From Marinobacter litoralis (GTDB lineage Bacteria; Pseudomonadota; Gammaproteobacteria; Pseudomonadales; Oleiphilaceae), in contig NZ_JAELVS010000001.1 of the NCBI RefSeq assembly GCF_016427555.1, positions 434,001-498,000 of the forward strand: DNA of 64,000 nt. Reading direction: 5' to 3'. Of the stretch, positions 55,679 to 64,000 are shown one piece after another. The position numbers were made by a program, and so were the translations under genes. The notes below the pieces were generated by a model that was not told where the DNA came from, did no database searches, and worked only from the letters and a program-made list of their open reading frames with translations. Position 1 is the first letter of the stretch, and each line of letters opens with the position of its first letter.

Positions 55679-57934
55679 TTAACGGGGTGCCGGGAACCAC
55701 CAACCCGGCAGCAACCGATTGACCGATGGTTTCAGGAATCGGTCGTCTATGAGCCAGATCACCCCTTGGTCTTTCGGTGTTCGTATGACCCGGCCGGCTG
55801 CTTGGGCGACTTTCTGCAAGCCGGGAATCAGATAGGTGTACTCGTAACCGCTGCCGAAGCGCTGTTGCAGCCGGGTTTTCAGGATTTCGTGCCAGGCATC
55901 AAAGGGCGGCAGCCCCAGAGTGGCGACGAAGGCACCGATCAGCTGATCCCCGGGCAGATCAATGCCTTCACTGAACACGCCACCCATGACGGCAAATGCC
56001 ACACTGCCATTCGGCTTCTGGAATTCAGCCAGAAACCCGCGCCGCTGCTCCGGGCTCATGCCCGGCTGCTGGCTGCGCTGGGGGACATCCGGCGCGTGTT
56101 CCGCCAAGGCATTACTGGCTTCGTTGGCGTACTTGAAGCTGCTGAAGAACGCCAGATAATGGCCCGGGCGTTGCCGGAACTGGTTGGCGATTATCTCTGC
56201 GATAGGTTCCAGCGATGCGTCTCTATGAACCTGGCGAGTACTGATGCCCGGAGTAAAGTTCACCGTCAGTTGGTTGGCACTGAACGGGCTCGGCAGGGAG
56301 GTAAACCGCGTTTGTTCCGGCATGCCCAGCAGATCCCGGAAATACACGCCGGGGCTTAAAGTGGCGGAGAACAACAGAACTGAGTGGGCTGCAGCAAAGC
56401 GATCACGGAGGAAGTCGGCCGGAATCAGGTTCTGTAACGTCAAACTGGCCCGCCCGCGACCGCTGCGCTGAAATTCGCACAGCGAATGATCGCCGAAACT
56501 GTCCGCCAGCTTCATGAAGGCTACGCTTTCAAAAAGCACCTCTTGTAACGCCAGATCCGGCGGGTTGTCGGCGAGGTAATCGGTGATCGTTGATACCATC
56601 GCCTGCAAAGCGCCCAGTAACGGTGAGGGCAGGGTGGTCAGAAACACTGGCTGGCTCTGCTCGCCGTGATCACGAATCAAACTTTGCCAGGCCCGGGCCG
56701 TTCGGTCCAACGCCGACTTCAGCGGTTTCGGCGCGGTTTTCTTAACTTTCAGCAAACGCTGCTGATCCAGCCGTACCGAGTACATGCCGCGGCCACGGTC
56801 CACCAGATTATGGGCTTCGTCTACCAGCACACTGGCTTTCCAATTGTTTTGGCGAATCAAACCGTGCAGCAGGGCAGACTGGTCGAACATCCGGTTTACA
56901 TCGCCAATCACCAGATCGCTCCAGCGGGCCATTTCCTGTGCAAGAAAATACGGACAAATGTCGTGACCTGCAGCGATTTGCTGCAAAATATCTTGAGTTA
57001 GCGGTCTTTTGCTTTGAACGGCTTCGGCCCGAGCATCTGGCAACCGGTCGAAAAAGCCTTTTGCCAACGGGCAGGAGTCGCCGTGGCAGGCTTTGTCCGG
57101 GTGTTCACAGGCGTCGTCTTTCGACACCAATTCCAGAGTCCGCAGCGGCCAGGGTTGCAGTGGGTCCTGGCCCGAATGCAACTTATCCACAGCATCCAGC
57201 GCCAATTGCCGAGCCGTGTTGCGGCAAGTCAGATAGAACAGCCGATCCTGCCCAGCCGCAGGCATCGCCATCAAGGCCGGGAACATGGTGCCCAAGGTTT
57301 TACCCAACCCGGTGGGTGCCTCCAGCAACAGCGTTTCACCTTTCGCGGCATTCTTATACACGGTTTCCGCCAGCTGCCGCTGGCGCGGGCGAAAGTCCGG
57401 GAACGGGAACTTCAACCCGGCCAAGAGGGCGTTGCGCTGTTCCCGATGATGTTCTTCCTGCTCGGCCCAGGCTTTATAAATTGAACACAAGGCTTCCAGC
57501 TCTTGCCACAACTCATCCGCACTGGCGGTTTCCACCTGAGTGGTTTCTTTGCTTTTGCCGATGTCGAAATAGACCAGCGCCAGCTTCAGTTTCTTGCGCT
57601 TTTCCTGTTTGCACAGCAGTGCACCGTAGGCCCGCAGCTGTGCTCGATGCAGCGCCCGTTGATGCTCCCGAATTCGGGACACATCCCCCCGGTGGGTTTT
57701 GATTTCTTCCAACCGGCCGTTGTGTGGATTATAACCGTCCGCTCTTCCAGAAAGCTCTAAACCAAAGCATTTACCGGTAAGTGAGTATTCGCTCTTGTAG
57801 CCGTAGCCGCGGTTATCCTGAATCGCCTGGTGGCCCGCGATGCCTTCCTCCGCGCTAGGCGCCGGGGTGTAGCGGAAGTCCAGATCTCCGTGGCGGGCGG
57901 CAAACTCGCACAGGGTTCGCACGGCTACTTTCAT
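55679..57934 (-). CDS. Nuclease-fused Fe-S helicase, DinG/XPD family
   Basis: A 751-residue protein joining an N-terminal RecB/Cas4-like nuclease domain to an XPD-type helicase. The nuclease is marked by SGRADGYNP and LEEIKTHRG (the D...ExK of PD-(D/E)XK enzymes). The helicase has Walker A EAPTGLGKTLGTMFP, DEAHNLVDRG, and four cysteines in DACEHPDKACHGDSC and DICPYF for an iron-sulfur cluster. The C-terminal QAAGRVIRTPKDQGVI is motif VI. The start at MKVAVRTL overlaps the stop of the upstream FAN1 gene (ATGA), so the two are made together. Role: DNA repair helicase, probably on branched or cross-linked DNA. Confidence 0.9.
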   Translation of the reverse strand: MKVAVRTLCEFAARHGDLDFRYTPAPSAEEGIAGHQAIQDNRGYGYKSEYSLTGKCFGLELSGRADGYNPHNGRLEEIKTHRGDVSRIREHQRALHRAQLRAYGALLCKQEKRKKLKLALVYFDIGKSKETTQVETASADELWQELEALCSIYKAWAEQEEHHREQRNALLAGLKFPFPDFRPRQRQLAETVYKNAAKGETLLLEAPTGLGKTLGTMFPALMAMPAAGQDRLFYLTCRNTARQLALDAVDKLHSGQDPLQPWPLRTLELVSKDDACEHPDKACHGDSCPLAKGFFDRLPDARAEAVQSKRPLTQDILQQIAAGHDICPYFLAQEMARWSDLVIGDVNRMFDQSALLHGLIRQNNWKASVLVDEAHNLVDRGRGMYSVRLDQQRLLKVKKTAPKPLKSALDRTARAWQSLIRDHGEQSQPVFLTTLPSPLLGALQAMVSTITDYLADNPPDLALQEVLFESVAFMKLADSFGDHSLCEFQRSGRGRASLTLQNLIPADFLRDRFAAAHSVLLFSATLSPGVYFRDLLGMPEQTRFTSLPSPFSANQLTVNFTPGISTRQVHRDASLEPIAEIIANQFRQRPGHYLAFFSSFKYANEASNALAEHAPDVPQRSQQPGMSPEQRRGFLAEFQKPNGSVAFAVMGGVFSEGIDLPGDQLIGAFVATLGLPPFDAWHEILKTRLQQRFGSGYEYTYLIPGLQKVAQAAGRVIRTPKDQGVIWLIDDRFLKPSVNRLLPGWWFPAPR

Positions 57935-59631
57935 GAATGATTCCCGGTGTCTTGCCATCGCACATAGCACACACTGGCGGGGATACCGTGCTGGTCAAAA
58001 AAGGCGAGCCAGCGGCGCTGGTGATCCTGCAACCGGTCCCCGGGGCCTTTCACTTCGATCATTTCATACCGGTGCTCGGGTGCTTCCGCGTTGGGGATAA
58101 AACGGATCAAATCGGGGAAGCCGCTGCGGTGCTCCTTTATGTTGGTCAGCAACCGTTCAAACAGCTTTCTGAGATGCTGCGCCGGTATGCAATCCATAGC
58201 TAATGCCAGTAATTCGTCGGTGACCACCGGCCATGCGACAAACGGATTCGCAATGCCCTGTTTCGCATTGAAGGTTTCAACGATTCGCGGGCGATAGGCC
58301 TCGGTGTCCAGCAGGGCAAAGCACTGATTAAAGTCGGCGTGCCGACGGGCGACAAAATCTTCCCGGGTCAGATCCGCCGGGCCGATGTGGAAGGGGTGAA
58401 AGAAGGCACCCGCGATGGGTTTGAAGATCACCGGCCAGCACAGCAAACCGAACAGGGCATTGATCAGGGTGTTTTCCACATAGAACACCGGAGCACTTTC
58501 GGTACCGAGATACGCCACAGCCGCGTGTTCGACCGAGCCGGTATCGGGTTTCGGCAGGGTAACGGTGAACTCCCGAATCAACGGTTTGGGCGGCGCCTGT
58601 GGTTTCGGCTCGCCCACTTTCGGTGCCAGCCGTTTCAGAATGCGCTCCAGCCCCTGGGCCTCGGCATCGCTCAATTCTCCATTCTGCCACTGACTGGCAA
58701 TGTCCCACGCTTCCTCAAACCGCTTCAATCGCTCCAGCAATCGTAACTGCTTGAGCCTGGCTTCCCGATGCCCACTGGCGGCCCACGCCTGCAATGCCAG
58801 TTCAGGGTTGCCTTGCCGCTCAGCCTGTCGGCCCAGCTCCAAGAGCAGACGATTCCGGCGGCTGGTGAGCCACGAGTTATCCACAGGGGCGGGAATATCC
58901 GCCCACACTTCGTCAGCCGCTTCGCCTTCGTCCAAACGCTCCCGGCACTGGTGCATCTGCAGGTAACTGTCTACTTCGGCTCTGTGCTGGAAGGCCCGGG
59001 ATTCGGGGGTAAAAGGCACGGCTTCAAATTGCTGTACGCCCAGCTCCACCAGCACGAAATCGGTCCAGCTTTGGCGCAGGTTGCCGAAGAACATCAGGCG
59101 AATACGATCAAACAACGCCATGCCCTGAACTCGCACGACTTGCGGCACCGGCTGGTCGAACCACCGGTTAAGGCTTTTCGGTTCCGGCTCGGTATCGGCC
59201 AGTGCTTCTCTTAATCGAGCTTTGGGCAGGTTTTTGGGCAAACCGTTTTCCGCCAACCAGTCCCCGTACAACAGCCGCAGTTCCGCCAGCGTAAACAACC
59301 GGAACACCTCGTCCAAGCCGAGCAATGGGGCAGGATCCAGCCATTGCTGTGCGATCAGCTCGGCTACGGCCTCGGTTTCTGGCTGTGGCAGCTCCGGGTA
59401 GTTCAACTTATCCACACGAAACAATTCGCCCGTACGCATAATCATTCGGGTCAACAAGCCTCGGGCTGCGATGGGCAGCTGGCGAAAGTTTTTCAGCCGC
59501 GCACGTTCGCCTTCGGTCAGCAGGTCGCCGTGGTGTTCGGCCACCCAATCAACCAAGGTGTTCATGTTTTCCAGGTAATACAGCGGGTTCTCGAGATCCG
59601 CTGTTTTTGGATACGACCGCACTTGTCGCAT
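57931..59631 (-). CDS. FAN1-type nuclease with VRR-NUC domain
   Basis: A 566-residue structure-specific nuclease related to human FAN1. The N-terminal part has an SAP-like/helical segment (FTLAELRLLYGDWLAENGLP), a TPR-like helical middle (about 280-350), and the C-terminal VRR-NUC domain with SGFPDLIRFIP and MIEVKGPGDRLQDHQ, which supply the D, E and K of the active site. The ATG at MRQVRSYPK was chosen as the domain start; an open frame 21 codons longer has no support. The gene is divergent from recC (88-base gap). Bacterial FAN1 cuts 5' flaps and unhooks cross-links. Confidence 0.9.
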   Translation of the reverse strand: MRQVRSYPKTADLENPLYYLENMNTLVDWVAEHHGDLLTEGERARLKNFRQLPIAARGLLTRMIMRTGELFRVDKLNYPELPQPETEAVAELIAQQWLDPAPLLGLDEVFRLFTLAELRLLYGDWLAENGLPKNLPKARLREALADTEPEPKSLNRWFDQPVPQVVRVQGMALFDRIRLMFFGNLRQSWTDFVLVELGVQQFEAVPFTPESRAFQHRAEVDSYLQMHQCRERLDEGEAADEVWADIPAPVDNSWLTSRRNRLLLELGRQAERQGNPELALQAWAASGHREARLKQLRLLERLKRFEEAWDIASQWQNGELSDAEAQGLERILKRLAPKVGEPKPQAPPKPLIREFTVTLPKPDTGSVEHAAVAYLGTESAPVFYVENTLINALFGLLCWPVIFKPIAGAFFHPFHIGPADLTREDFVARRHADFNQCFALLDTEAYRPRIVETFNAKQGIANPFVAWPVVTDELLALAMDCIPAQHLRKLFERLLTNIKEHRSGFPDLIRFIPNAEAPEHRYEMIEVKGPGDRLQDHQRRWLAFFDQHGIPASVCYVRWQDTGNHS

Positions 59632-59719
59632 TAAAGGGATATCCTGCCTGACGAAACCAACTCGGGTTTGGGGTAACCTGTCACCCTGACCCATTTTCCG
59701 GAATCAAGATAACACTGGT

Positions 59720-62700
59720 ATGCCTGACACCAACAGTATTGAACCCGGCTTTCACGCCATTCACGCCAACCATCTGGAAGATCTTCGCCGGGCGGTGGTG
59801 TACATCTGCCGGCAAAATCAGCTCCAGCCTCTGGAGAGCGAAACCTTTCTGGTCCAGAGTAACGGTATTGCCCAGTGGCTGAAGCTGGCACTGGCAGAAA
59901 AACGCACCGTGGATGGCATGGAAGGCGGGCTGGGCATCGCTGCCGGCATGGATTTTCTGTTCCCGGCCCGGTTTATCTGGCAAGCCTACCGGGCGGTGTT
60001 ACCGGCAGGCGAAGTGCCGGAGCAATCGCCCTTTGATAAAAGCCGGTTGGTCTGGCGGTTGTACCGGCTGCTGCCTGAGCTGGTAGGGCAGGACGATGCG
60101 TTCACGCCGCTGGCTCGATTTCTGGATGGCAGCGATACCGACCTGCGTAATTTCCAGCTGGCGGAGAAGGTGGCGGATCTGTTTGACCAGTATCAGGTGT
60201 TTCGCGCCGACTGGCTGGCCGCCTGGGAGCAGGGCAGGGATGTTCTGATTACCCCTCGGGGTGAAGAGAAGGCTCTGTCGCCGGAAACCTTGTGGCAACC
60301 TCTGCTGTGGCGCAAACTGGTCGAGGACGTTGGCGAAGCCGCCGGCACCAGCCGTTCACACATCCACACCCGTTTTATGGAGCAGGGCCAGCGCATCACC
60401 ACGCCGGCCGACCCCGGCCGCTTACCCAAACGGATCGTGGTGTTTGGCGTGTCTTCGTTACCTCGGCAAGCACTGGAAGCTTTATACGTACTCAGCCGCT
60501 TCAGCCAGGTGGTGTTGTGTGTGCATAACCCCAGTCAGTTTTACTGGGCCGACATCATCAGCGACCGTGAATTGCTCCGGGCCAACCGCAAGCGCGGCCT
60601 GGCGCACCCGGTGCTGTCCCGGATTGATGACAAGGATCAACTGCACCAGCACGCCAACCCGCTGCTGGCGGCCTGGGGTAAGCAAGGCCGCGACTACATC
60701 CGCTTGCTGGACGAATTCGACAACCCGGACGAGTATCGCAGCAGTTTCCAGACCCCGGACCAGAAGATCGACATCTTCTCGGAACACGGCAACGGCGAAA
60801 CGCCCAACTTGCTCCATCAGCTGCAGAATGACATCTACAACCTGACCCCGCTGCAGGAAATCCGCGAGCAATCCCGAGAGCTGGACCTGACCCGGGATTA
60901 TTCCATCGCGTTTCACGAGGCCCACGGCCCACAGCGAGAAGTGGAAATACTGCACGACCAATTACTGGCGGCCTTCAATGCCGACCCGGACCTTCGGCCC
61001 CGCGATGTCATCGTGATGGTGCCCGATATCAACGTCTACGCCCCCCACATTCAGGCGGTGTTCGGCCGCTATCAGCCTGGGCGCAAACGCCACATTCCGT
61101 TCACCATTTCCGACCAGGGCCAGCGCCACCATGAACCGGTGCTGATTGCTCTGGAAACCCTGATGTCGTTGCCTCGCAGCCGGTTCGGCGTGAGTGAGAT
61201 CATCAGTCTGCTGGAAGTCCCCGGCATCCGGGACCGCTTCGGCATCACCGAAGATGACATTCCGTTGGCGCGACAATGGGTGGAAGGCGCCAACATCCGC
61301 TGGGGCCTGCACGGCCAGCACCGGGAAAGTCTCGATCTACCGGCAGAGCTGGACCGCAACACCTGGCAATCCGGCTTAAGGTCCATGCTGCTGGGCTACG
61401 GCATGGGCGACGACGATCCCTGGGCGGGGGTGGAACCCTACGGCGAGGTCGGCGGCTTGCAAGCAGACTTGGCCGGCCGGCTGAGCGAGTTCGTACATCA
61501 ACTGGAAACCTTATGGCAGGCGCTGCAATCCCAACGCACCCCCGAGCAATGGGAAACATTGTTTTCAGGCGTGCTGGAGCAGTTTTTCGACAAGGTGGAA
61601 GGCAGTGATCTGTTGCTGCTTAACCGCTTCCGGCGGCATCTGGAGCAATGGCTGGACAACGCTCTGGCCGCCGGGCTGAGCAATCAACCGCTGCCGCTCA
61701 ACATCGTGAAGGATGTATTGCTGTCCGGTCTGGACGAAGGCGGTCTGAACCAGCGTTTTCTGGCGGGCAAGGTCAACTTTGCCACGCTGATGCCGATGCG
61801 GGCCATTCCCTTCCGCAAGGTGTGCCTGCTGGGCATGAACGACGGTGATTACCCCCGCTCCCGACCGCCGGTGGATTTCGATCTGATGGCGCAGGATTAC
61901 CGGCCCGGGGACCGTTCCCGCCGGGAGGACGACCGCTACCTGTTTCTTGAAGCCTTGCTGTCGGCCCGCGAGCAGCTGTACATCAGCTGGGTAGGGCGCA
62001 GTATCAAAGACGACTCCGAACGGCCACCCTCGGTATTGGTGGCCCAGCTTCAGGATCATCTCGACAGCCTGTGGACAGTAGCAGGGCAGCCGGATAAGAA
62101 GGTAACGAAAGCGCTCACTACCCAACATCCGTTGCAGCCGTTCAGCCGCGATTATTTTCCAAAAGCTAATGGGGCAGAGAACAGCCCGGAAGAGGCCGCC
62201 AAGCCACTGGCGGAGGTACTGCAAAACCGAAGCCTGTTCACCTATGAGCGGGAATGGCGCAGCGCCCATGGCGTAGCAGCCGGCGAACAGGTGCACACGC
62301 CGTTGCCGTACCAGGCCCCGGAAGAACCCATCAGCCTGAATGATCTGGCCGGCTTTCTGAAAAAGCCCATCGAGACCTTCTACCAAAGGCGTCTGCAAGT
62401 GCGCTTTGAAGAGGTGGAAGACGACGATACCGATAACGAAAACTTCGACCTGAACGGGCTGGAACGCTGGCGGCTGGATAACGAGCTGATTCAGCGGAGT
62501 CTGCTCAAAGCCAGTACCGAAGAGGAACTGCACGAGCGTTTGGACACCACTCTGGACCGAATGGCCCGGCGCGGCGATCTGGGTATGGGTGTCACCGAAC
62601 ACCGCCTGCGCAGCGAATTGTCCGGGCGTTTGCCTAACCTGTTCGGACGCTACCAAAGCGCGCTCGCAGAATGGCCCGAAGCGGTCGCTGAACCCCTGGC

Positions 62701-63313
62701 CTTTAACTATACGTTTGCGCACACCGCCGGTGCCGTGGAAGTCGCAGACCTGATTGATAACCTGCGCCGCAATAATAACGGTGAGCTGTGCCGGCTGGTG
62801 GTCGCCAGTTCCGGATTGCTGACCGGCTCCGGCTACAGCAAAAAAGTGCGCTACGCCAACCTGATGCGAGACTGGCTGATTCATCTGGCCGGGCAACTCT
62901 GTGGCCAGCCGTTTACCACGCTGATCCTGGGTAAGGAGGAAGACCGCAAGTTCACCTTCGCGCCCATGGCCATCGCCACGGCCAAACAACACTTCGATAC
63001 TGTGCTGAATCGTTGGATGGAGGCCAGCACCCGGGCCCTGCCTATTCACTGCGACGCCGGCTTCGCCTGGATCACCAGTTATTACGGCAACAAGAAGTAC
63101 CTGGGCAATCACGAACGCGCCATTGAGGAAGCCGAGAACGCCTATACCACTGCGTTGAGCAGAGACACCGGATACCTGCCCGGCGCCTTCGAAACCCCGG
63201 ATGCACTCCTGGCCAGTGGGGAGTTTGAAGCGCTTCTGCACGACTTGTATGTACCCCTGTGGGAAGCAGAGCAGGGCAAGTCAGCGGCTGAACAGATTGA
63301 GAGCATGGAATGA
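59720..63313 (+). CDS. recC: Exodeoxyribonuclease V gamma subunit RecC
   Basis: The Chi-recognition and scaffold subunit of RecBCD. The 1197-residue protein begins with NSIEPGFHAIHANHLEDLRR and contains ETFLVQSNGIAQWLKLALAE, PRKRIVVFGVSSLPRQALEAL-like KRIVVFGVSSLPRQALEAL, and the later LMPMRAIPFRKVCLLGMNDGDYPR. It is a little longer than the E. coli protein (1122). Its stop overlaps the recB start (ATGA). recD presumably follows outside the window. Confidence 0.95.
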   Translation: MPDTNSIEPGFHAIHANHLEDLRRAVVYICRQNQLQPLESETFLVQSNGIAQWLKLALAEKRTVDGMEGGLGIAAGMDFLFPARFIWQAYRAVLPAGEVPEQSPFDKSRLVWRLYRLLPELVGQDDAFTPLARFLDGSDTDLRNFQLAEKVADLFDQYQVFRADWLAAWEQGRDVLITPRGEEKALSPETLWQPLLWRKLVEDVGEAAGTSRSHIHTRFMEQGQRITTPADPGRLPKRIVVFGVSSLPRQALEALYVLSRFSQVVLCVHNPSQFYWADIISDRELLRANRKRGLAHPVLSRIDDKDQLHQHANPLLAAWGKQGRDYIRLLDEFDNPDEYRSSFQTPDQKIDIFSEHGNGETPNLLHQLQNDIYNLTPLQEIREQSRELDLTRDYSIAFHEAHGPQREVEILHDQLLAAFNADPDLRPRDVIVMVPDINVYAPHIQAVFGRYQPGRKRHIPFTISDQGQRHHEPVLIALETLMSLPRSRFGVSEIISLLEVPGIRDRFGITEDDIPLARQWVEGANIRWGLHGQHRESLDLPAELDRNTWQSGLRSMLLGYGMGDDDPWAGVEPYGEVGGLQADLAGRLSEFVHQLETLWQALQSQRTPEQWETLFSGVLEQFFDKVEGSDLLLLNRFRRHLEQWLDNALAAGLSNQPLPLNIVKDVLLSGLDEGGLNQRFLAGKVNFATLMPMRAIPFRKVCLLGMNDGDYPRSRPPVDFDLMAQDYRPGDRSRREDDRYLFLEALLSAREQLYISWVGRSIKDDSERPPSVLVAQLQDHLDSLWTVAGQPDKKVTKALTTQHPLQPFSRDYFPKANGAENSPEEAAKPLAEVLQNRSLFTYEREWRSAHGVAAGEQVHTPLPYQAPEEPISLNDLAGFLKKPIETFYQRRLQVRFEEVEDDDTDNENFDLNGLERWRLDNELIQRSLLKASTEEELHERLDTTLDRMARRGDLGMGVTEHRLRSELSGRLPNLFGRYQSALAEWPEAVAEPLAFNYTFAHTAGAVEVADLIDNLRRNNNGELCRLVVASSGLLTGSGYSKKVRYANLMRDWLIHLAGQLCGQPFTTLILGKEEDRKFTFAPMAIATAKQHFDTVLNRWMEASTRALPIHCDAGFAWITSYYGNKKYLGNHERAIEEAENAYTTALSRDTGYLPGAFETPDALLASGEFEALLHDLYVPLWEAEQGKSAAEQIESME

Positions 63314-64000
63314 CTGAGCAAACGAACAACCGAAACCCCAATCTCGACCCGTTGGCACTGCCGCTGAACGGCAGCGCGCTGATTGAAGCCAGTGCCGGTA
63401 CCGGCAAAACCTTCACCATCGCCATTTTGTATGTGCGTTTGGTGCTGGGCCACGGTCAGAGCGAACACAGCCCGTTGCAGGATCTGTTGCCCCCGAATCT
63501 GCTGGTGGTCACCTTTACCGAAGCCGCCACCAAGGAACTTCGGGACCGTATCCGCACCCGGCTGACCCAGGCCGCCGAGGTGTTTTCCGAGCACGCCGCC
63601 GACCTTGAGCCTTCGCCGGAAACAGCACTTATCCACAAGCTGAGGGACGACAGCTACCCGGACCCGGCCAGCTGGCCCGACTGCCGGAAAAAACTGCTAC
63701 TCGCTGCGGAATGGATGGACGAGGCGGCCGTCTCCACCATTCACGGCTTCTGCAACCGCATGTTGAGCGAGCACGCCTTCGACAGTGGCAGCCTGTTCAA
63801 GCTCACGCTGGAAACCGACCAGAGCGAACTCCTGGATGAAGTCGCCCGGGATTACTGGCGCACGTTTGTTTACCCGCTGCCGCCGGCGCTGATGGATGAA
63901 GCCCTGAGTCACTGGAAAACCCCCACCGATCTTCGCGCTGCCGTACGTAATCTGATCACGGACCCAGAAAGCCTGGGCACTCCGCCTGAGAATGTGCATA
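63310..64000 (+). CDS. recB: Exodeoxyribonuclease V beta subunit RecB, N-terminal part (runs off right edge)
   Basis: The first 230 residues of the SF1A helicase-nuclease subunit of RecBCD. Walker A is EASAGTGKTFTIAILYVRL near residue 27, followed by VVTFTEAATKELRDRIR and VSTIHGFCNRML. The rest, including the motor's second half and the nuclease domain, lies past the window end. It is translationally coupled to recC. Confidence 0.95.
   Translation, partial: MTEQTNNRNPNLDPLALPLNGSALIEASAGTGKTFTIAILYVRLVLGHGQSEHSPLQDLLPPNLLVVTFTEAATKELRDRIRTRLTQAAEVFSEHAADLEPSPETALIHKLRDDSYPDPASWPDCRKKLLLAAEWMDEAAVSTIHGFCNRMLSEHAFDSGSLFKLTLETDQSELLDEVARDYWRTFVYPLPPALMDEALSHWKTPTDLRAAVRNLITDPESLGTPPENVH

Noticed and set aside
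61565..63241. 558-codon open frame on the strand opposite recC
   Set aside because: It is a shadow of recC caused by GC-rich codons. The recC product is recognisable along its whole length and the antisense product resembles nothing and has no ribosome-binding site.

Overview
The window looks like chromosome of a marine gammaproteobacterium close to Marinobacter. The reasons are an ectoine synthase gene, a PomA/PomB-like (probably sodium-driven) flagellar stator pair, an NhaC-type Na+/H+ antiporter, small proteins of pseudomonad-type families (PA4642, DUF6164, DUF2909, YheV), and conserved blocks such as dprA-LysM-def-fmt-rsmB-trkA and hemF-aroE. The genus is an inference from gene content and was not checked against a database.

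Region 1 (1-6993) is a probable ketone-body utilisation locus. A three-part TRAP transporter (dctP, dctQ, dctM) is followed on the same strand by an (R)-3-hydroxybutyrate dehydrogenase and an acetoacetyl-CoA synthetase that runs off the left edge. A consensus sigma-54 promoter lies upstream of dctP. Three inverted repeats further upstream run up to the 3' end of a sigma-54 activator gene (PAS, AAA+, HTH). Together they form a complete regulated module.

Region 2 (7076-18014) holds the DUF2868/DUF3482 membrane protein-GTPase pair, a solitary ectC with an MFS gene, a type III ornithine/lysine decarboxylase with a terminator-like hairpin in its leader, an ATP-grasp protein, hrpB, and a second MFS gene. 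Region 3 (18062-26750) is a full aa3-type cytochrome c oxidase cluster: sco, ctaB, ctaA, an accessory thioredoxin-like protein, SURF1, DUF2909, coxC, ctaG, coxA and coxB.

Region 4 (26942-40890) is mixed housekeeping: a MATE exporter, DoxX, a 7TM diguanylate cyclase, an Na+/H+ antiporter, prlC, a gamma-carbonic anhydrase, pomAB, aroE, hemF and tsaC. Region 5 (40937-50977) covers dprA, a LysM protein, def, fmt, rsmB, trkA, glyQ and glyS.

Region 6 (51066-54632) is the main accessory locus. Right after tRNA-Pro(CGG) come two translationally coupled genes: a MazG-like nucleotide pyrophosphohydrolase, and a 729-residue protein joining a GIY-YIG nuclease, a DUF2075 (Schlafen-like) helicase and a C-terminal LexA/S24-type autoprotease with a visible Ala-Gly cleavage site and Ser/Lys pair. 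This is a strong candidate for a self-cleaving, damage- or phage-triggered defence system. A decayed phospholipase D gene lies beyond it. Region 7 (54715-64000) has a VOC protein, a globin, a coupled FAN1-nuclease/Fe-S-helicase operon, and the divergent recC-recB.

Three long, nearly perfect intergenic inverted repeats (near 16.5, 33.25 and 35.84 kb) and several hairpins in gene leaders are further structures that the genes do not explain. No CRISPR array, insertion sequence, prophage or rRNA was seen.
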